DNA from: Acidimicrobiaceae bacterium
GTDB lineage: Bacteria; Actinomycetota; Acidimicrobiia; Acidimicrobiales; Acidimicrobiaceae
DNA length: 53,481 bases
Reading direction: 5' to 3'
Assembly (NCBI GenBank): GCA_013044475.1
Contig: JABEUM010000162.1
Span: 1-53,481 of the forward strand
This document shows, piece by piece, positions 11,596 to 19,591 of this stretch (position 1 is its first letter; each line of letters starts with the position of its first letter). The notes below the pieces were generated by a model. It saw nothing but the letters and a program-made list of their open reading frames with translations, ran no database searches and was not told the origin of the DNA. Position numbers and translations under genes: made by a program.

Positions 11596-12378
11596 GTGCC
11601 AAGTCCTAAAAGAGAACGAATCAGAGAGAACCAGAGAAGACTTCAAGAGATCCGCGAACGCGATCAGAAAAACAGGCGCCGCAAGCGACTGGGCTTTATC
11701 TGGGGGCCGGTAGCTATCATTGTGATCGGAGCTGTGGCCTACGGCCTCCTGACATCGAAAAAGTCGCCAGCAGCGGCTAAAGTCACTACCACTACGGTTG
11801 CCTCCACTACGACGACGGCAAACCTAGCGAATGTGGTTTGTCCCAACCCGAACGGTTCCTCTCCCCGCTATGAACACTTCTCCTCTGCTCCGCCGATGTG
11901 TATCAACCCGGCCAATAGCTATATCGCAACCGTTAAAACCGATGTTGGAACCTTTACCATCACCCTCAATCCGACACTGGCTCCTAAGACCGTCAACAAC
12001 TTCGTCTTTTTGGCGCGTTATCACTTTTACGATGGACTCATTTTCCATCGGGTGATCCCAGGTTTCGTGGTTCAGGGTGGAGATCCTTTAGGAACCGGTG
12101 CTGGAGGACCTGGCTACCAGTTTGCCGACGAACTTCCGAAGGCCGGATCGTACAAAATCGGAACCGTGGCGATGGCTAATTCTGGAGCGAATACCAATGG
12201 GAGCCAGTTCTTTATCGTTACTGGACCTGCGGGCGAATCACTTCCGCCTAGCTACTCGATCTTTGGCCAGGTCACCTCGGGCATGAACGTGGTAAACGCT
12301 ATCAGCGCAGACGGATCAGCTTCGGGAACGCCAAAGGTTGTTCACAAGATGATCAAGGTTACTATCACGCAAAAATAG
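11596..12378 (+). CDS. Membrane-anchored cyclophilin-type PPIase
   Basis: A 260-residue peptidyl-prolyl isomerase. The very basic N-terminus (about 32 residues of Arg, Lys, Glu) is followed by a single membrane span (GPVAIIVIGAVAYGLL), a Thr/Ala linker and a cyclophilin domain. Core motifs are FHRVIPGFVVQGGDP, GTGAGGPGY, ANSGANTNGSQFFI and SIFGQV. The orientation should put the domain outside the membrane, to help fold exported proteins. The GTG start at 11596 is the only one that keeps the basic leader. It is divergent from lysC and followed 83 nt later by a paralogue without the membrane anchor. Confidence 0.9.
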   Translation: MPSPKRERIRENQRRLQEIRERDQKNRRRKRLGFIWGPVAIIVIGAVAYGLLTSKKSPAAAKVTTTTVASTTTTANLANVVCPNPNGSSPRYEHFSSAPPMCINPANSYIATVKTDVGTFTITLNPTLAPKTVNNFVFLARYHFYDGLIFHRVIPGFVVQGGDPLGTGAGGPGYQFADELPKAGSYKIGTVAMANSGANTNGSQFFIVTGPAGESLPPSYSIFGQVTSGMNVVNAISADGSASGTPKVVHKMIKVTITQK

Positions 12379-12461
12379 GAAGGTTCGCTCGAGGTTTGCT
12401 GTCGCACTGTGTTGTGGCTCAGACCGGGACGGCCCCGTTGAGAAATAGATAGGAGAGTTCG

Positions 12462-13031
12462 GTGGCATCTTCCAACAAGGGTGGATCACCCAGTCCTGAG
12501 GCGGACGGCTCGAGTCCGAAGACCCAGACCTTTGACGCCCAGCCAGAGATCTGTATCGACCTCGCAAAGAGTTACAAGGCACACTTCAAGACGACACATG
12601 GCGACTTTTCGGTTGAGCTAGATGCAAAAAAGGCTCCCCTTACCGTCAACAACTTCGTCTTTTTGGCGCGTTATCACTACTACGACGACGTTATTTTTCA
12701 TAGGATCATTCCCGGGTTCGTCGTACAAGGCGGAGATCCGAAAGGCACCGGAATGGGTGGTCCTGGCTACCGATTCCGTGATGAGCTACCCAACAAGGGT
12801 GAATATGAGATCGGGTCTTTAGCGATGGCGAATGCCGGCCCGAATACCAATGGGAGCCAGTTCTTCATCATCACCGGAGCTAACGGCGTCGGCCTACCGC
12901 CGCTCTATTCGCTCTTCGGCAAGGTTTACGAAGGGATCGAAGTAGTCAAGGCGATCGAAGCCGCAGGAACTTCCTCGGGTAGTCCGAAAGAACGCTGTGC
13001 AATGGTGAGTGTTACCATAACCGAGGATTGA
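12462..13031 (+). CDS. Cytoplasmic cyclophilin-type PPIase
   Basis: A 189-residue cyclophilin without signal or membrane segment, so it is probably cytoplasmic. The active-site region FHRIIPGFVVQGGDPKGTG and NTNGSQFFIITG are intact. The GTG start is supported by AGGAG six nt upstream. It is a paralogue of the preceding anchored gene; the two share long identical protein stretches and a block of identical DNA around VNNFVFLARYH. A tandem duplication followed by gain or loss of the anchor is the simplest reading. A long perfect hairpin 80 nt downstream may end the transcript. Confidence 0.92.
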   Translation: MASSNKGGSPSPEADGSSPKTQTFDAQPEICIDLAKSYKAHFKTTHGDFSVELDAKKAPLTVNNFVFLARYHYYDDVIFHRIIPGFVVQGGDPKGTGMGGPGYRFRDELPNKGEYEIGSLAMANAGPNTNGSQFFIITGANGVGLPPLYSLFGKVYEGIEVVKAIEAAGTSSGSPKERCAMVSVTITED

Positions 13032-13113
13032 TCTAGCCGCCGAAATCCACCCAACTTGAGAGTCGAAGTGCCATTTGAGCTATAGGCCGGATGTGGATAT
13101 AGCTCTGGGCATT

Positions 13114-13147
13114 TAGTCCGAAGTTCAGGAACCTGAACTTCGGACTA
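13114..13147. terminator. 34-nt near-perfect palindrome, probable terminator
   Basis: TAGTCCGAAGTTCAGG is followed by AA and then its exact complement, giving a stem of 15 bp or more. It begins 83 nt after the second cyclophilin stop. There is no T-tract on the plus strand, so a classical intrinsic terminator is not proven. A protein binding site or mRNA-stabilising hairpin is an alternative. Confidence 0.5.
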
Positions 13148-13365
13148 GTTAGAGGCAGAGCGACGGCGTTCGAACTCGGTAACCGTAAGGCCGGTTGAGG
13201 TATTCCTTGAAAATATCTTTGCTGTCCCGCTATGCCGTGGCTAACCTCCGATCTCGCTGCTCTGCACTCCGCGTTGTCCAGGTGTCTTCTGCTGGTGACC
13301 AGTTGCGGATGTTGCCGGAAACCCATCTCGGTCGGTTAGTTACTAGGAACGTCTCGACTCGGGAT

Positions 13366-13380
13366 CCAGCGCAGCGCTGG
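13366..13380. repeat. Hairpin repeat, copy 1
   Basis: CCAGCG, a three-base loop CAG, then CGCTGG. It shares the arm AGCGCTGGGTT with a second hairpin 117 nt further on, so the two may be copies of one small element. Confidence 0.45.
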
Positions 13381-13482
13381 GTTGTGACCCCAAATGAACA
13401 AACAATGCGCAGCTCAGAGGCCTCTGCGTCGTTCGGGTTAGGCTATCGCCTTGCCCCTAACTTTGACTTCCTTAGATTCAGG

Positions 13483-13505
13483 AAACCCAGCGTAGCGCTG
13501 GGTTT
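13483..13505. repeat. Hairpin repeat, copy 2
   Basis: AAACCCAGCG, loop TAG, then CGCTGGGTTT: a perfect 10-bp stem. It resembles a terminator on either strand, with only three T residues after the stem. Confidence 0.5.
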
Positions 13506-13804
13506 AGCGTGGAATTCATCAAAGAACTACCGGTTCAGGAAGCTATGCGGGTTTGGGTTAGTGGAGTGTCCGCCAACGTCCTCTCACGTTTGAATTCGTG
13601 GCTAGATAGTTGGCTAGACCAGCGATCGCTTCAAGGTCAGGTCACCATCCAGTTTCGAGGGTCCGACGGTGAGGAGTTTGAATTATGCCTGGGGAAGAGT
13701 CGAAAATTTCCCGGACGATCCTGTGACCAACAGGCCCGCCACGATTGAGTTGGCTTGATATAGGCCTCCTGATCTGCAAGACCTCCGATATAGCAAGTAT
13801 GGAC

Positions 13805-13833
13805 TTGACAGTTCAACATGGCAAGGCTAGCCT
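13805..13833 (+). promoter_or_regulatory. Candidate promoter of the MarR gene
   Basis: A consensus -35 box TTGACA (13805-13810) is followed by a 17-nt spacer and a weak -10 TAGCCT (13828-13833). The expected transcription start falls at about the ATG at 13840, so the message could be leaderless, which would explain the lack of a ribosome binding site. Confidence 0.4.
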
Positions 13834-13839
13834 TTGTAT

Positions 13840-14277
13840 ATGCCCCAAGATCCCGAAATCGCAGATGTTGCTGCCGCCCTTCAGTTGAGCATCGGTTTAT
13901 GCGTACGACAGCTTCGTCAGATGCAAGCTCAAGGCGACTTGAGCTTGTCGGAGGCTTCGGCCCTCAAGCGATTGGATCGAAACGGACTAACTTCGGTGAC
14001 CGAGTTGGCCAAAGCCGAGCAGATCAGCGTGCAGTCGATGGGAACGACATTGCGAGCGCTCGAGGCACGTGGACTCGTCAAACGACGTTCCCATCCGAGC
14101 GACGGGAGGCGCGTGGTTCTTTCAATCACCAAATCCGGCACACGAATGCTGGGCGACAAGCACAACGCGCGGGCCGAGCAACTGGCCAAGGTCCTTTTGA
14201 CTGAGTTTAGCCCTTCGGAGCGTCGGCAACTGATGATTGCCGCGCCCCTGATTGAGCGGTTGGCGCAAAGCTTGTGA
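13840..14277 (+). CDS. MarR-family transcriptional regulator
   Basis: A winged-helix repressor-type protein of about 145 residues. The DNA-binding core is SLSEASALKRLDRNGLTSVTELAKAEQISVQSMGTTLRALEARGLVKR, followed by the wing SDGRRVVLSITKSG. The ATG at 13840 is preferred over a TTG six nt upstream. The stop overlaps the start of the MFS exporter by 4 nt (GTGA), so the regulator very probably controls that exporter and itself. Base composition from here to about 16.5 kb is clearly richer in G+C than the flanking genes, a sign of transfer. Confidence 0.9.
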   Translation: MPQDPEIADVAAALQLSIGLCVRQLRQMQAQGDLSLSEASALKRLDRNGLTSVTELAKAEQISVQSMGTTLRALEARGLVKRRSHPSDGRRVVLSITKSGTRMLGDKHNARAEQLAKVLLTEFSPSERRQLMIAAPLIERLAQSL

Positions 14278-15710
14278 TCGCTGCGGAGCAAACGTCAGGT
14301 AATGAGAACCGCTACCGGTGGGTGGTGCTGGCTACGTGTTGTCTGAGCGTGTTCATGGCGGGACTCGATACAACCATCGTCAATGTCGCCCTGCCGTCAA
14401 TACAGCACGCACTGCACGCGTCAGTAAGCGGCCTTCAGTGGATCATCGATGCGTACACCCTTGTCATTGCGTGCCTACTCATGTTGTCTGGCTCGCTTGC
14501 GGATAGGTTTGGTCGCCGTCGGTTCTTTCAGATCGGGTTGATCACGTTTTCGTTGGGTTCGCTGGCTTGCAGCCTGACTCCGTCGCTCGGATGGCTGATC
14601 GCCTTCCGAGGATTGCAAGCCATTGGCGGTTCGATGCTCAATCCTGTCGCGATGTCGATCATCGCTAATACGTTTACGGATCGCGCAGCGCGCGCTAAGG
14701 CGATCGGTTTGTGGGGATCTGTCGCGGGTATCAGTCTCGCTGGCGGACCGGTGCTCGGGGGCCTACTGGTAAGCGGGATCGGGTGGCGTTCGATTTTCTG
14801 GATCAACATTCCCGTCGGTTTGATCGCGATCGCCCTCACCCAGAGGTTTGTGCCCGAGTCGAGGGCCGAGCATCCCCGACAGCTTGACCTTCCCGGCCAG
14901 CTACTGGTTATCGCTGCGCTGGGGTGTCTGACCGCGGGGATTATTGAAGGACCACGCCGTGGGTGGGATTCGGCGCCGATCGTGGCACTGTTCGCGTGCG
15001 CCATCTTCGCTGCGACTGCATTGGTGCTGCTCGAGTCGCGACGACGTGAACCGCTGGTCGACATGCGATATTTCCGCAGCGCACCATTTTCGGGCGCGGC
15101 GCTCATTGGGGTGTTCGCCTTGGCGACTCTCGGAGGTTTTCTGTTTCTCAATACGCTGTATCTGCAGAATGTCCGTGGCTACAGCGCACTGCACGCAGGA
15201 TTACTGACGATTCCGATGGCCGCAATGCTGGCAGCATTCTCGGTCGTCGCTGGTCGGTTGGTTGCCCGCAGTGGGCCGAGGCTTTCACTCATCGCGTCTG
15301 GCGGACTCATCTCGGTGGGTGCGAGCCTGCTGATCGGCCTGAGTGCGCACACCGCGATGTGGTATCTGATCGTTGCCTACCTCGTTTACGGTGCAGGCGC
15401 GGGTCTGGTCAGCGCCCCGATTACCAACACCGCACTCTCGGGCATGCCCCGAGACCAGTCCGGTGTAGCGGGAGCGATCGCCTCCACCTTTCGCCAGACC
15501 GGAGCGGCCCTCGGGGTCGCGGTCACTGGCGCGATCATCGCCGGAAGCTCGGCGGGCTTCGTAATCTCCAGCCATGCGGCGTGGGCGGTGGTCGCTAGCT
15601 GCGGAGTAATGGTCGTACTCCTCGGTCTGGTTTCAACCGGACGCTGGGCTCTGTCGACCGCCGAGCGAAATGGCGCGCGCCTGGCCACTGACATTAGCCC
15701 CGGCCCATAA
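14274..15710 (+). CDS. MFS drug exporter (DHA2 / EmrB-QacA type)
   Basis: A 478-residue integral membrane transporter with about 14 hydrophobic segments. The N-terminal part carries LDTTIVNVALPSIQ and the loop motif GSLADRFGRRRFF, both typical of DHA2 proton-coupled multidrug exporters. The GTG start overlaps the MarR stop by 4 nt, so the two are translationally coupled. The substrate cannot be told from the sequence; a toxic small molecule sensed by the MarR protein is likely. Composition is G+C-rich. Confidence 0.93.
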   Translation: MIAAEQTSGNENRYRWVVLATCCLSVFMAGLDTTIVNVALPSIQHALHASVSGLQWIIDAYTLVIACLLMLSGSLADRFGRRRFFQIGLITFSLGSLACSLTPSLGWLIAFRGLQAIGGSMLNPVAMSIIANTFTDRAARAKAIGLWGSVAGISLAGGPVLGGLLVSGIGWRSIFWINIPVGLIAIALTQRFVPESRAEHPRQLDLPGQLLVIAALGCLTAGIIEGPRRGWDSAPIVALFACAIFAATALVLLESRRREPLVDMRYFRSAPFSGAALIGVFALATLGGFLFLNTLYLQNVRGYSALHAGLLTIPMAAMLAAFSVVAGRLVARSGPRLSLIASGGLISVGASLLIGLSAHTAMWYLIVAYLVYGAGAGLVSAPITNTALSGMPRDQSGVAGAIASTFRQTGAALGVAVTGAIIAGSSAGFVISSHAAWAVVASCGVMVVLLGLVSTGRWALSTAERNGARLATDISPGP

Positions 15711-15958
15711 GGAGCACGATGATCACCCGATCGACCACGCCGCCAGACACCGCATCCCGAGTGTGGATCGCCCTGCACGCAGCGAAAGGAATCCGTGAAC
15801 TTCTTCCTGCTTGAACAATACGGCGAGGTCACCCTCGTCGATGTCAGCCTATGCAAATACCGCGACACCTTGGAGACCAACCTCTCGGTCTTCGATCGCA
15901 AACTCTGCAAACCCGCCCCCCCCAAGCACGCCAATCATAGAGAAAAGGAACCAATACC
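15711..15958 (+). other. Two possible tiny genes in the cassette
   Basis: An ATG at 15720 with AAGGAG upstream opens a 31-codon frame ending at 15815 that reads MITRSTTPPDTASRVW and on to LLPA. A GTG at 15795, in another frame and with AAAGGA upstream, opens a 60-codon frame ending at 15977, containing NFFLLEQYGEVTLVDV. Neither is recognised. They could be real small proteins or the truncated ends of a larger lost gene. Composition matches the acquired cassette. Confidence 0.25.
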
Positions 15959-16525
15959 ATGCCCGCAAACCCCATAGGCTTCGCACTACGCAACCGACAT
16001 GCCGGACACCACACGCTCGTCTGGGCACGTCCCGACCTGCAAGCACCCGAGACCTTCTCCCTCACCAGCCCTGCCTTTGACCACGGCATGCCCATCCCCG
16101 AGCGGCACCGCGGCAGGCTCTTCGGAGCCAACATTTCCCCCGCGCTCGCCTGGACAGCGCCGCCAGCCGAAACCGCCGAACTTGTGCTCATCGTGCAAGA
16201 TCCCGACGTCCCCCTCGGGAAACCCGCTACCCATGCGCTCACGCTCGGCATCGACCCATCGCTAAGCAGCATTCCCGAGAACGGCCTCACCCACCCCAGC
16301 CCGATCCTCGGACTCAAACACGGCAAAGGCGCCCTCGGCCATCGCGGCTGGGCTGGCCCCAAGCCCCCGCGCTCGCACGGACCACACTCCTACGTCTTCC
16401 AAGTCTTCGCCCTGGACTCCCAACTCGACCTGCCCGAGAAATTTACCCTCACAGATGCACTCCGAGCGATGGCCGGACATGTAATCTCGCGCGCTCGACT
16501 GGACGGCACCTTCGAAATCCGGTAG
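15959..16525 (+). CDS. YbhB/YbcL-type PEBP family protein
   Basis: A 188-residue member of the phosphatidylethanolamine-binding / Raf-kinase-inhibitor-like family. The family landmarks are FSLTSPAFDHG near residue 35, the ligand-pocket LIVQDPDVP, and a GHRGW-to-GPHSYVFQVFALD segment. No signal peptide is evident. Bacterial members have no agreed function. The start ATG has AAAAGGAACC upstream. It ends the G+C-rich cassette led by the MarR regulator and MFS pump, and may be co-transcribed with them. Confidence 0.85.
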   Translation: MPANPIGFALRNRHAGHHTLVWARPDLQAPETFSLTSPAFDHGMPIPERHRGRLFGANISPALAWTAPPAETAELVLIVQDPDVPLGKPATHALTLGIDPSLSSIPENGLTHPSPILGLKHGKGALGHRGWAGPKPPRSHGPHSYVFQVFALDSQLDLPEKFTLTDALRAMAGHVISRARLDGTFEIR

Positions 16526-16825
16526 TTGTGCTAACCCAGAGAAAGTGGACACTCAGGTTACCAACATACGATGCTGGTTGAGAGGAAGTCACAATGGCAA
16601 ATCAGCAAAAGGAAGTTCACACTGGACTTCAAGGTTTTGATTGATCTGAAAATCGGTCCCAGGATAGCATTAGATACATTCCAATCAAGCTCTTTTAAAA
16701 TCTGAGTTGGTACAGCGCCACAGCTGTTTGCTTGCGATCGTTGTGTTCCAAAGATCGACATGAGGACTCTCAGTACTGCCCGAAACTATGGCGGTCCAGA
16801 AAAGCCCACATAGGACGATCGCCGA
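16526..16825. other. Spacer at the right edge of the cassette, no gene seen
   Basis: Base composition drops back to the local average here. No motif-bearing open frame, tRNA or clear attachment-site repeat was found that would mark a site-specific insertion. Confidence 0.35.
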
Positions 16826-16866
16826 CCACGGATCGGTCGCACTGCGTTGTGGTCCGTGCGACGTGG
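16826..16866 (-). terminator. Possible marC terminator hairpin
   Basis: Nested inverted repeats, CCACG (16826-16830) with CGTGG (16862-16866) and GTCGCAC (16836-16842) with GTGCGAC (16856-16862), lie 27 nt beyond the MarC stop. There is no T-tract, so the role is tentative. Confidence 0.3.
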
Positions 16867-16892
16867 CAATAGCTTGGCCGAGAGGGCTAGCG

Positions 16893-17492
16893 CTAACCCT
16901 TGACGAACCCCCGCACTGCTTGCGCTATCAGTTGAACCGAGATTGCCGCCAGTAGCAGCCCAAAGATTCGGGTCAAAAGGGTGATTCCACCCTCTTTTAG
17001 CAGCCGGATCAGCGCCAAGGAGTACCTAAGGGTAATCCAGAGGAGGATTAGCACTAAGGCTAGGGCAGCTGCAATCGCTGAGTATCTGTCGATGGAGTGA
17101 GACTGCTTGGCGAAGACTATCGTCGCGGCGATCGCACCCGGTCCGGCAATCAGCGGTGTCCCAAGGGGCACTAGTGCTACCGACACATCTCCCACCTGGG
17201 CGTGCTTCTCGCTGTCGCCGGTCAGAAACTTGAGCGAGACCAGCAGTAGAAGCAGGCCACCAGATCCTTGCAGCGCCGGAATGGAGATGCCGAGATAGGA
17301 GAGGATCTCCTGTCCGAACAGGGCGAAAGAGGCAATCACCGCCCCAGCGACCAAGACCGCCTGGAGTGCGAGGTGTCTCTGAGCTTTAGCTTCGACGTCT
17401 TTCGTCAATGACAAAAAGATCGGGACATTTCCAAGTGGGTCCATAATGACCAGGAGCGTTACGAAAACCTGAGTGAAGAATTTAAAGTCCAA
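16893..17492 (-). CDS. MarC-family integral membrane protein
   Basis: A 199-residue protein with six hydrophobic segments typical of the MarC (UPF0056) family. Landmarks are the N-terminal VIMDPLGNVPIFLSLT and the PLGTPLIAGPGAIAATIVF segment after the third span. The family was once linked to multiple antibiotic resistance, but that link has been withdrawn and the substrate is unknown. Composition is like the core genes, so it is not part of the adjacent G+C-rich cassette. Confidence 0.9.
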   Translation of the reverse strand: MDFKFFTQVFVTLLVIMDPLGNVPIFLSLTKDVEAKAQRHLALQAVLVAGAVIASFALFGQEILSYLGISIPALQGSGGLLLLLVSLKFLTGDSEKHAQVGDVSVALVPLGTPLIAGPGAIAATIVFAKQSHSIDRYSAIAAALALVLILLWITLRYSLALIRLLKEGGITLLTRIFGLLLAAISVQLIAQAVRGFVKG

Positions 17493-17865
17493 AGGTTCTT
17501 ATGTTCCAGTCTTGGTCAGTGGGCCGTTTGAAAAGACACTCTTCCCAAAAGCGCGCGATCTAAAGTATTTGAGAAATGCTAAATCAACTCGTCAAAGTGG
17601 CCAGGTCAGATCCAGTGAACTCATCTTAAGTGGTGAACTTAGTCGAAGTCAGCAGCCAATGCTAGGAATCGAGGAGATAAATTTTCCATCGATCCCGCGT
17701 TCCACACGAACCGTAGTACAGACAGATTTGGATGAATTAACCGAGGTGGTCGACGGGTGGGTCTGTTGGTTCCGCTAGCTATCGGGTTAGTTGTCGGCTT
17801 AACGAGCTTTTAGCGAGCTGAGGTATTGGTTTTGTGTGAGGCCAGAATTGTTTGTTACCCCTCGC
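17493..17865. other. Intergenic, no gene seen
   Basis: The stretch lies upstream of the minus-strand marC gene and holds its promoter somewhere. The frame that runs across it on the plus strand has no ribosome binding site or motif. Confidence 0.3.
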
Positions 17866-17895
17866 TTGGTCGATTCAACGAACTGTTCGTATAAT
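17866..17895 (+). promoter_or_regulatory. Candidate promoter of the 26-residue membrane peptide
   Basis: A perfect -10 TATAAT (17890-17895) lies 18 nt after a weak -35 TTGGTC (17866-17871). The predicted start at about 17902 leaves only about 11 nt before the ATG at 17913, including AGG. Confidence 0.5.
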
Positions 17896-17912
17896 CGACT
17901 AGGTTTTTGCTA

Positions 17913-17993
17913 ATGAAGAAACTACTACTACTTATGATCATCGGGGCGTTAGTCGCCGTAGCGGCTAAGAAGCTCAGGGCAACTAATTCGTAA
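17913..17993 (+). CDS. 26-residue membrane micropeptide
   Basis: A short gene reading MKKLLLLMIIGALVAV, then AAKKLRATNS. It has a Lys-Lys start, one hydrophobic span of about 15 residues and a basic tail, like a single-pass peptide. Support comes from the perfect TATAAT box just upstream and a strong bidirectional hairpin starting 17 nt after the stop. It resembles the small actinobacterial MKKLL-type peptides (DLW-39-like) in its first half only. The function is unknown, and I infer membrane location from hydrophobicity alone. Confidence 0.55.
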   Translation: MKKLLLLMIIGALVAVAAKKLRATNS

Positions 17994-18009
17994 TTGAAAG
18001 CGATGGCCA

Positions 18010-18047
18010 GTTTGAGTCGCCTTTTGGCACTAAGGGGCGACTCAAAC
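18010..18047. terminator. Bidirectional terminator between convergent genes
   Basis: GTTTGAGTCGCC and GGCGACTCAAAC form a perfect 12-bp stem that four further pairs (two G-U) extend toward a six-base loop. The hairpin sits between the plus-strand micropeptide and the minus-strand HAD gene, and its right arm overlaps the HAD stop codon. T-runs are weak on both sides. Confidence 0.6.
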
Positions 18048-18827
18048 AGAATGACGCTTCTTTGCTGCCATGCCGCCGGCAGTCGCGGCTACCGCAACCG
18101 CTGACGTCGCAGCGAGGGCGACGAGAAATGGCCTCGCTCTTCTTGAAGGGTCTGATAGCAGTACCCGGTCTTTGAATTCCAAGGTAGGCCAATCCCGCTC
18201 CTTGGATATCTTTGCGAGGACCTTGTCCGGGTTCACGGCGTAGGGGTGGCCCACCGTCTCCAACATCGGGATGTCGGTGTAGGAGTCAGAATAGGCATAG
18301 CTCTCGTTGAGGTCTATATCATTCGCTTCGGCGAGTTCTTCCATCGCTGAGACTTTGTAAGGGCCGTAGTTGTAGAAGTCCATCTCTCCGGTGTATAGAC
18401 CTTGTTCGTTGATCGTCGGGCGCGAAGCCAGCGCGCCATCAACACCTAGGTGGTCTGCGAGCGGAGAAACAATTTCGTAGGGTGCGGCCGAGACTAAATA
18501 GACGAGTCGACCGGCCAAGCGATGCTCTTCGATTAAGTCAATTGCCTCTCGATAGAGCAAGGGCTCGACAATTTCTATTAGACCTTCAGAGATTATCTTC
18601 CTTACCAAAGATTGGTCCCACCCGGCGGTGAGCGAAAGAACCGATTTTCTCAGCTTCAGCAGTCTCTTTTCGTTGGCTCCAAGGTACCTATAGACCAGCT
18701 GGGCGTAGGCACTCCTTAGCAGGCTCCGTCTTGAGATCATCCCCTCTTTGAAGAACTTCCTTCCAAAGGCGAGCATGGAAGCCTTCGCAATTACTGTCTT
18801 GTCTAGATCGAAAAATGCTGCCTCCAT
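18042..18827 (-). CDS. HAD-IB family phosphatase with C-terminal membrane segment
   Basis: A 261-residue HAD-superfamily hydrolase. Motif I is FDLDKT at the N-terminus (nucleophilic Asp), motif II the serine in VSAAP, and motif III/IV the YAYSDSYTDIPML region, typical of the phosphoserine-phosphatase-like IB subgroup. The last 35 residues carry an Ala-rich hydrophobic stretch (PFLVALAATSAVAVAATAGG) and a basic end, so it may be tethered to the membrane. The substrate is not identified; lipid phosphate or phosphoserine-like compounds are possible. The stop lies within a hairpin shared with the micropeptide gene. Confidence 0.85.
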   Translation of the reverse strand: MEAAFFDLDKTVIAKASMLAFGRKFFKEGMISRRSLLRSAYAQLVYRYLGANEKRLLKLRKSVLSLTAGWDQSLVRKIISEGLIEIVEPLLYREAIDLIEEHRLAGRLVYLVSAAPYEIVSPLADHLGVDGALASRPTINEQGLYTGEMDFYNYGPYKVSAMEELAEANDIDLNESYAYSDSYTDIPMLETVGHPYAVNPDKVLAKISKERDWPTLEFKDRVLLSDPSRRARPFLVALAATSAVAVAATAGGMAAKKRHSV

Positions 18828-18928
18828 GGTTCTACCTTAGGGGCAAAAGATTAATCTTTGATTGACAGGAGCCTCTGCAGAGGTGTTTTTCGATTTAACG
18901 AAGTTAGAGCTGAAAATGTGTCGCCGAT

Positions 18929-19591
18929 TTAACGATTGACGAGGATCTCTTTAAAGACCTCTTCGGCTTCGGTTGTAACCAATGCCAAGACTTCATCGCC
19001 GGTGCGCAGAATGGTATCACCCCGAGGCACTACTACGTTTCTAGATCTGACTACTGCGACTATGGATGCTCCTCTTGGCAGTCCTAATTGGGCGATCTCA
19101 ACGTCACATGCGGGAGAGTTCTCCGCGAGAGTAACTTCCACGAGCCGCGCGCCCGACTGCTCGAACTGAAGGAGTCTGACCAAAGTCCCAACCGATACCG
19201 CCTCCTCGACCAGCGAGCTAAGCAGATGTGGTGTCGATACCGCCACGTCGATACCCCACGTCTTGTTGAAGAGCCAGTGGTTCTTGGGGTGGTTGACCCT
19301 TGCTACGACCCTAGGGATCATGAATTCCTGTTTTGCGAGGAGTGAGATAACGAGATTGTCCTCGTCGTCACCGGTGGCTGCGACCATAACGTCGGCACCC
19401 TCTACTCCCGCCTTGGTCAACTGGGAAACCTCGCAAGCATCCGCTACGAACCATCTGACTGGGATATGTTCTTTCAGCTTCGCAACTAAGTTGGCATCCT
19501 GCTCGATCGCAAGCACGTCGTGACCAGCTTTATGCAAGTCCTCTGCGATGAAGGAGCCGACGTTTCCAGCTCCGGCTATAACTACCTTCAC
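18929..19591 (-). CDS. TrkA-type K+ uptake regulatory protein (CeoC-like)
   Basis: A 220-residue cytoplasmic regulator with an N-terminal Rossmann RCK domain (VIAGAGNVGSFIAEDL, with acidic Glu after strand 2 in LAIEQD for NAD binding) and a C-terminal TrkA-C domain from about residue 140. It gates a Trk-type potassium channel in response to nucleotide. It follows a paralogue with a 4-nt overlap, an arrangement like the mycobacterial ceoB-ceoC pair. No trkH/trkG channel gene is present in this window. Confidence 0.9.
   Translation of the reverse strand: MKVVIAGAGNVGSFIAEDLHKAGHDVLAIEQDANLVAKLKEHIPVRWFVADACEVSQLTKAGVEGADVMVAATGDDEDNLVISLLAKQEFMIPRVVARVNHPKNHWLFNKTWGIDVAVSTPHLLSSLVEEAVSVGTLVRLLQFEQSGARLVEVTLAENSPACDVEIAQLGLPRGASIVAVVRSRNVVVPRGDTILRTGDEVLALVTTEAEEVFKEILVNR

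Larger units (their letters stand above)
13148..13804. other. Hairpin-bearing spacer before the acquired cassette
   Basis: No credible gene is visible in about 650 nt. The stretch holds two short hairpins with related arms (13366-13380 and 13483-13505). Open frames here lack motifs and ribosome binding sites. Its position at the left border of a G+C-rich cassette suggests old insertion debris, which is an inference. Confidence 0.4.

Noticed and set aside
14528-15151. Long minus-strand frame opposite the MFS gene
   Set aside because: It is a shadow of G+C-rich coding DNA; its protein has no motif and the MFS frame is unambiguous.
15844-16362. Minus-strand frame opposite the PEBP gene
   Set aside because: Shadow frame in G+C-rich sequence; the plus-strand PEBP motifs decide the coding strand.
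16884-16901. Imperfect palindrome AGGGCTAGCGCTAACCCT at the marC stop
   Set aside because: Too short and imperfect to call a terminator or operator on its own.
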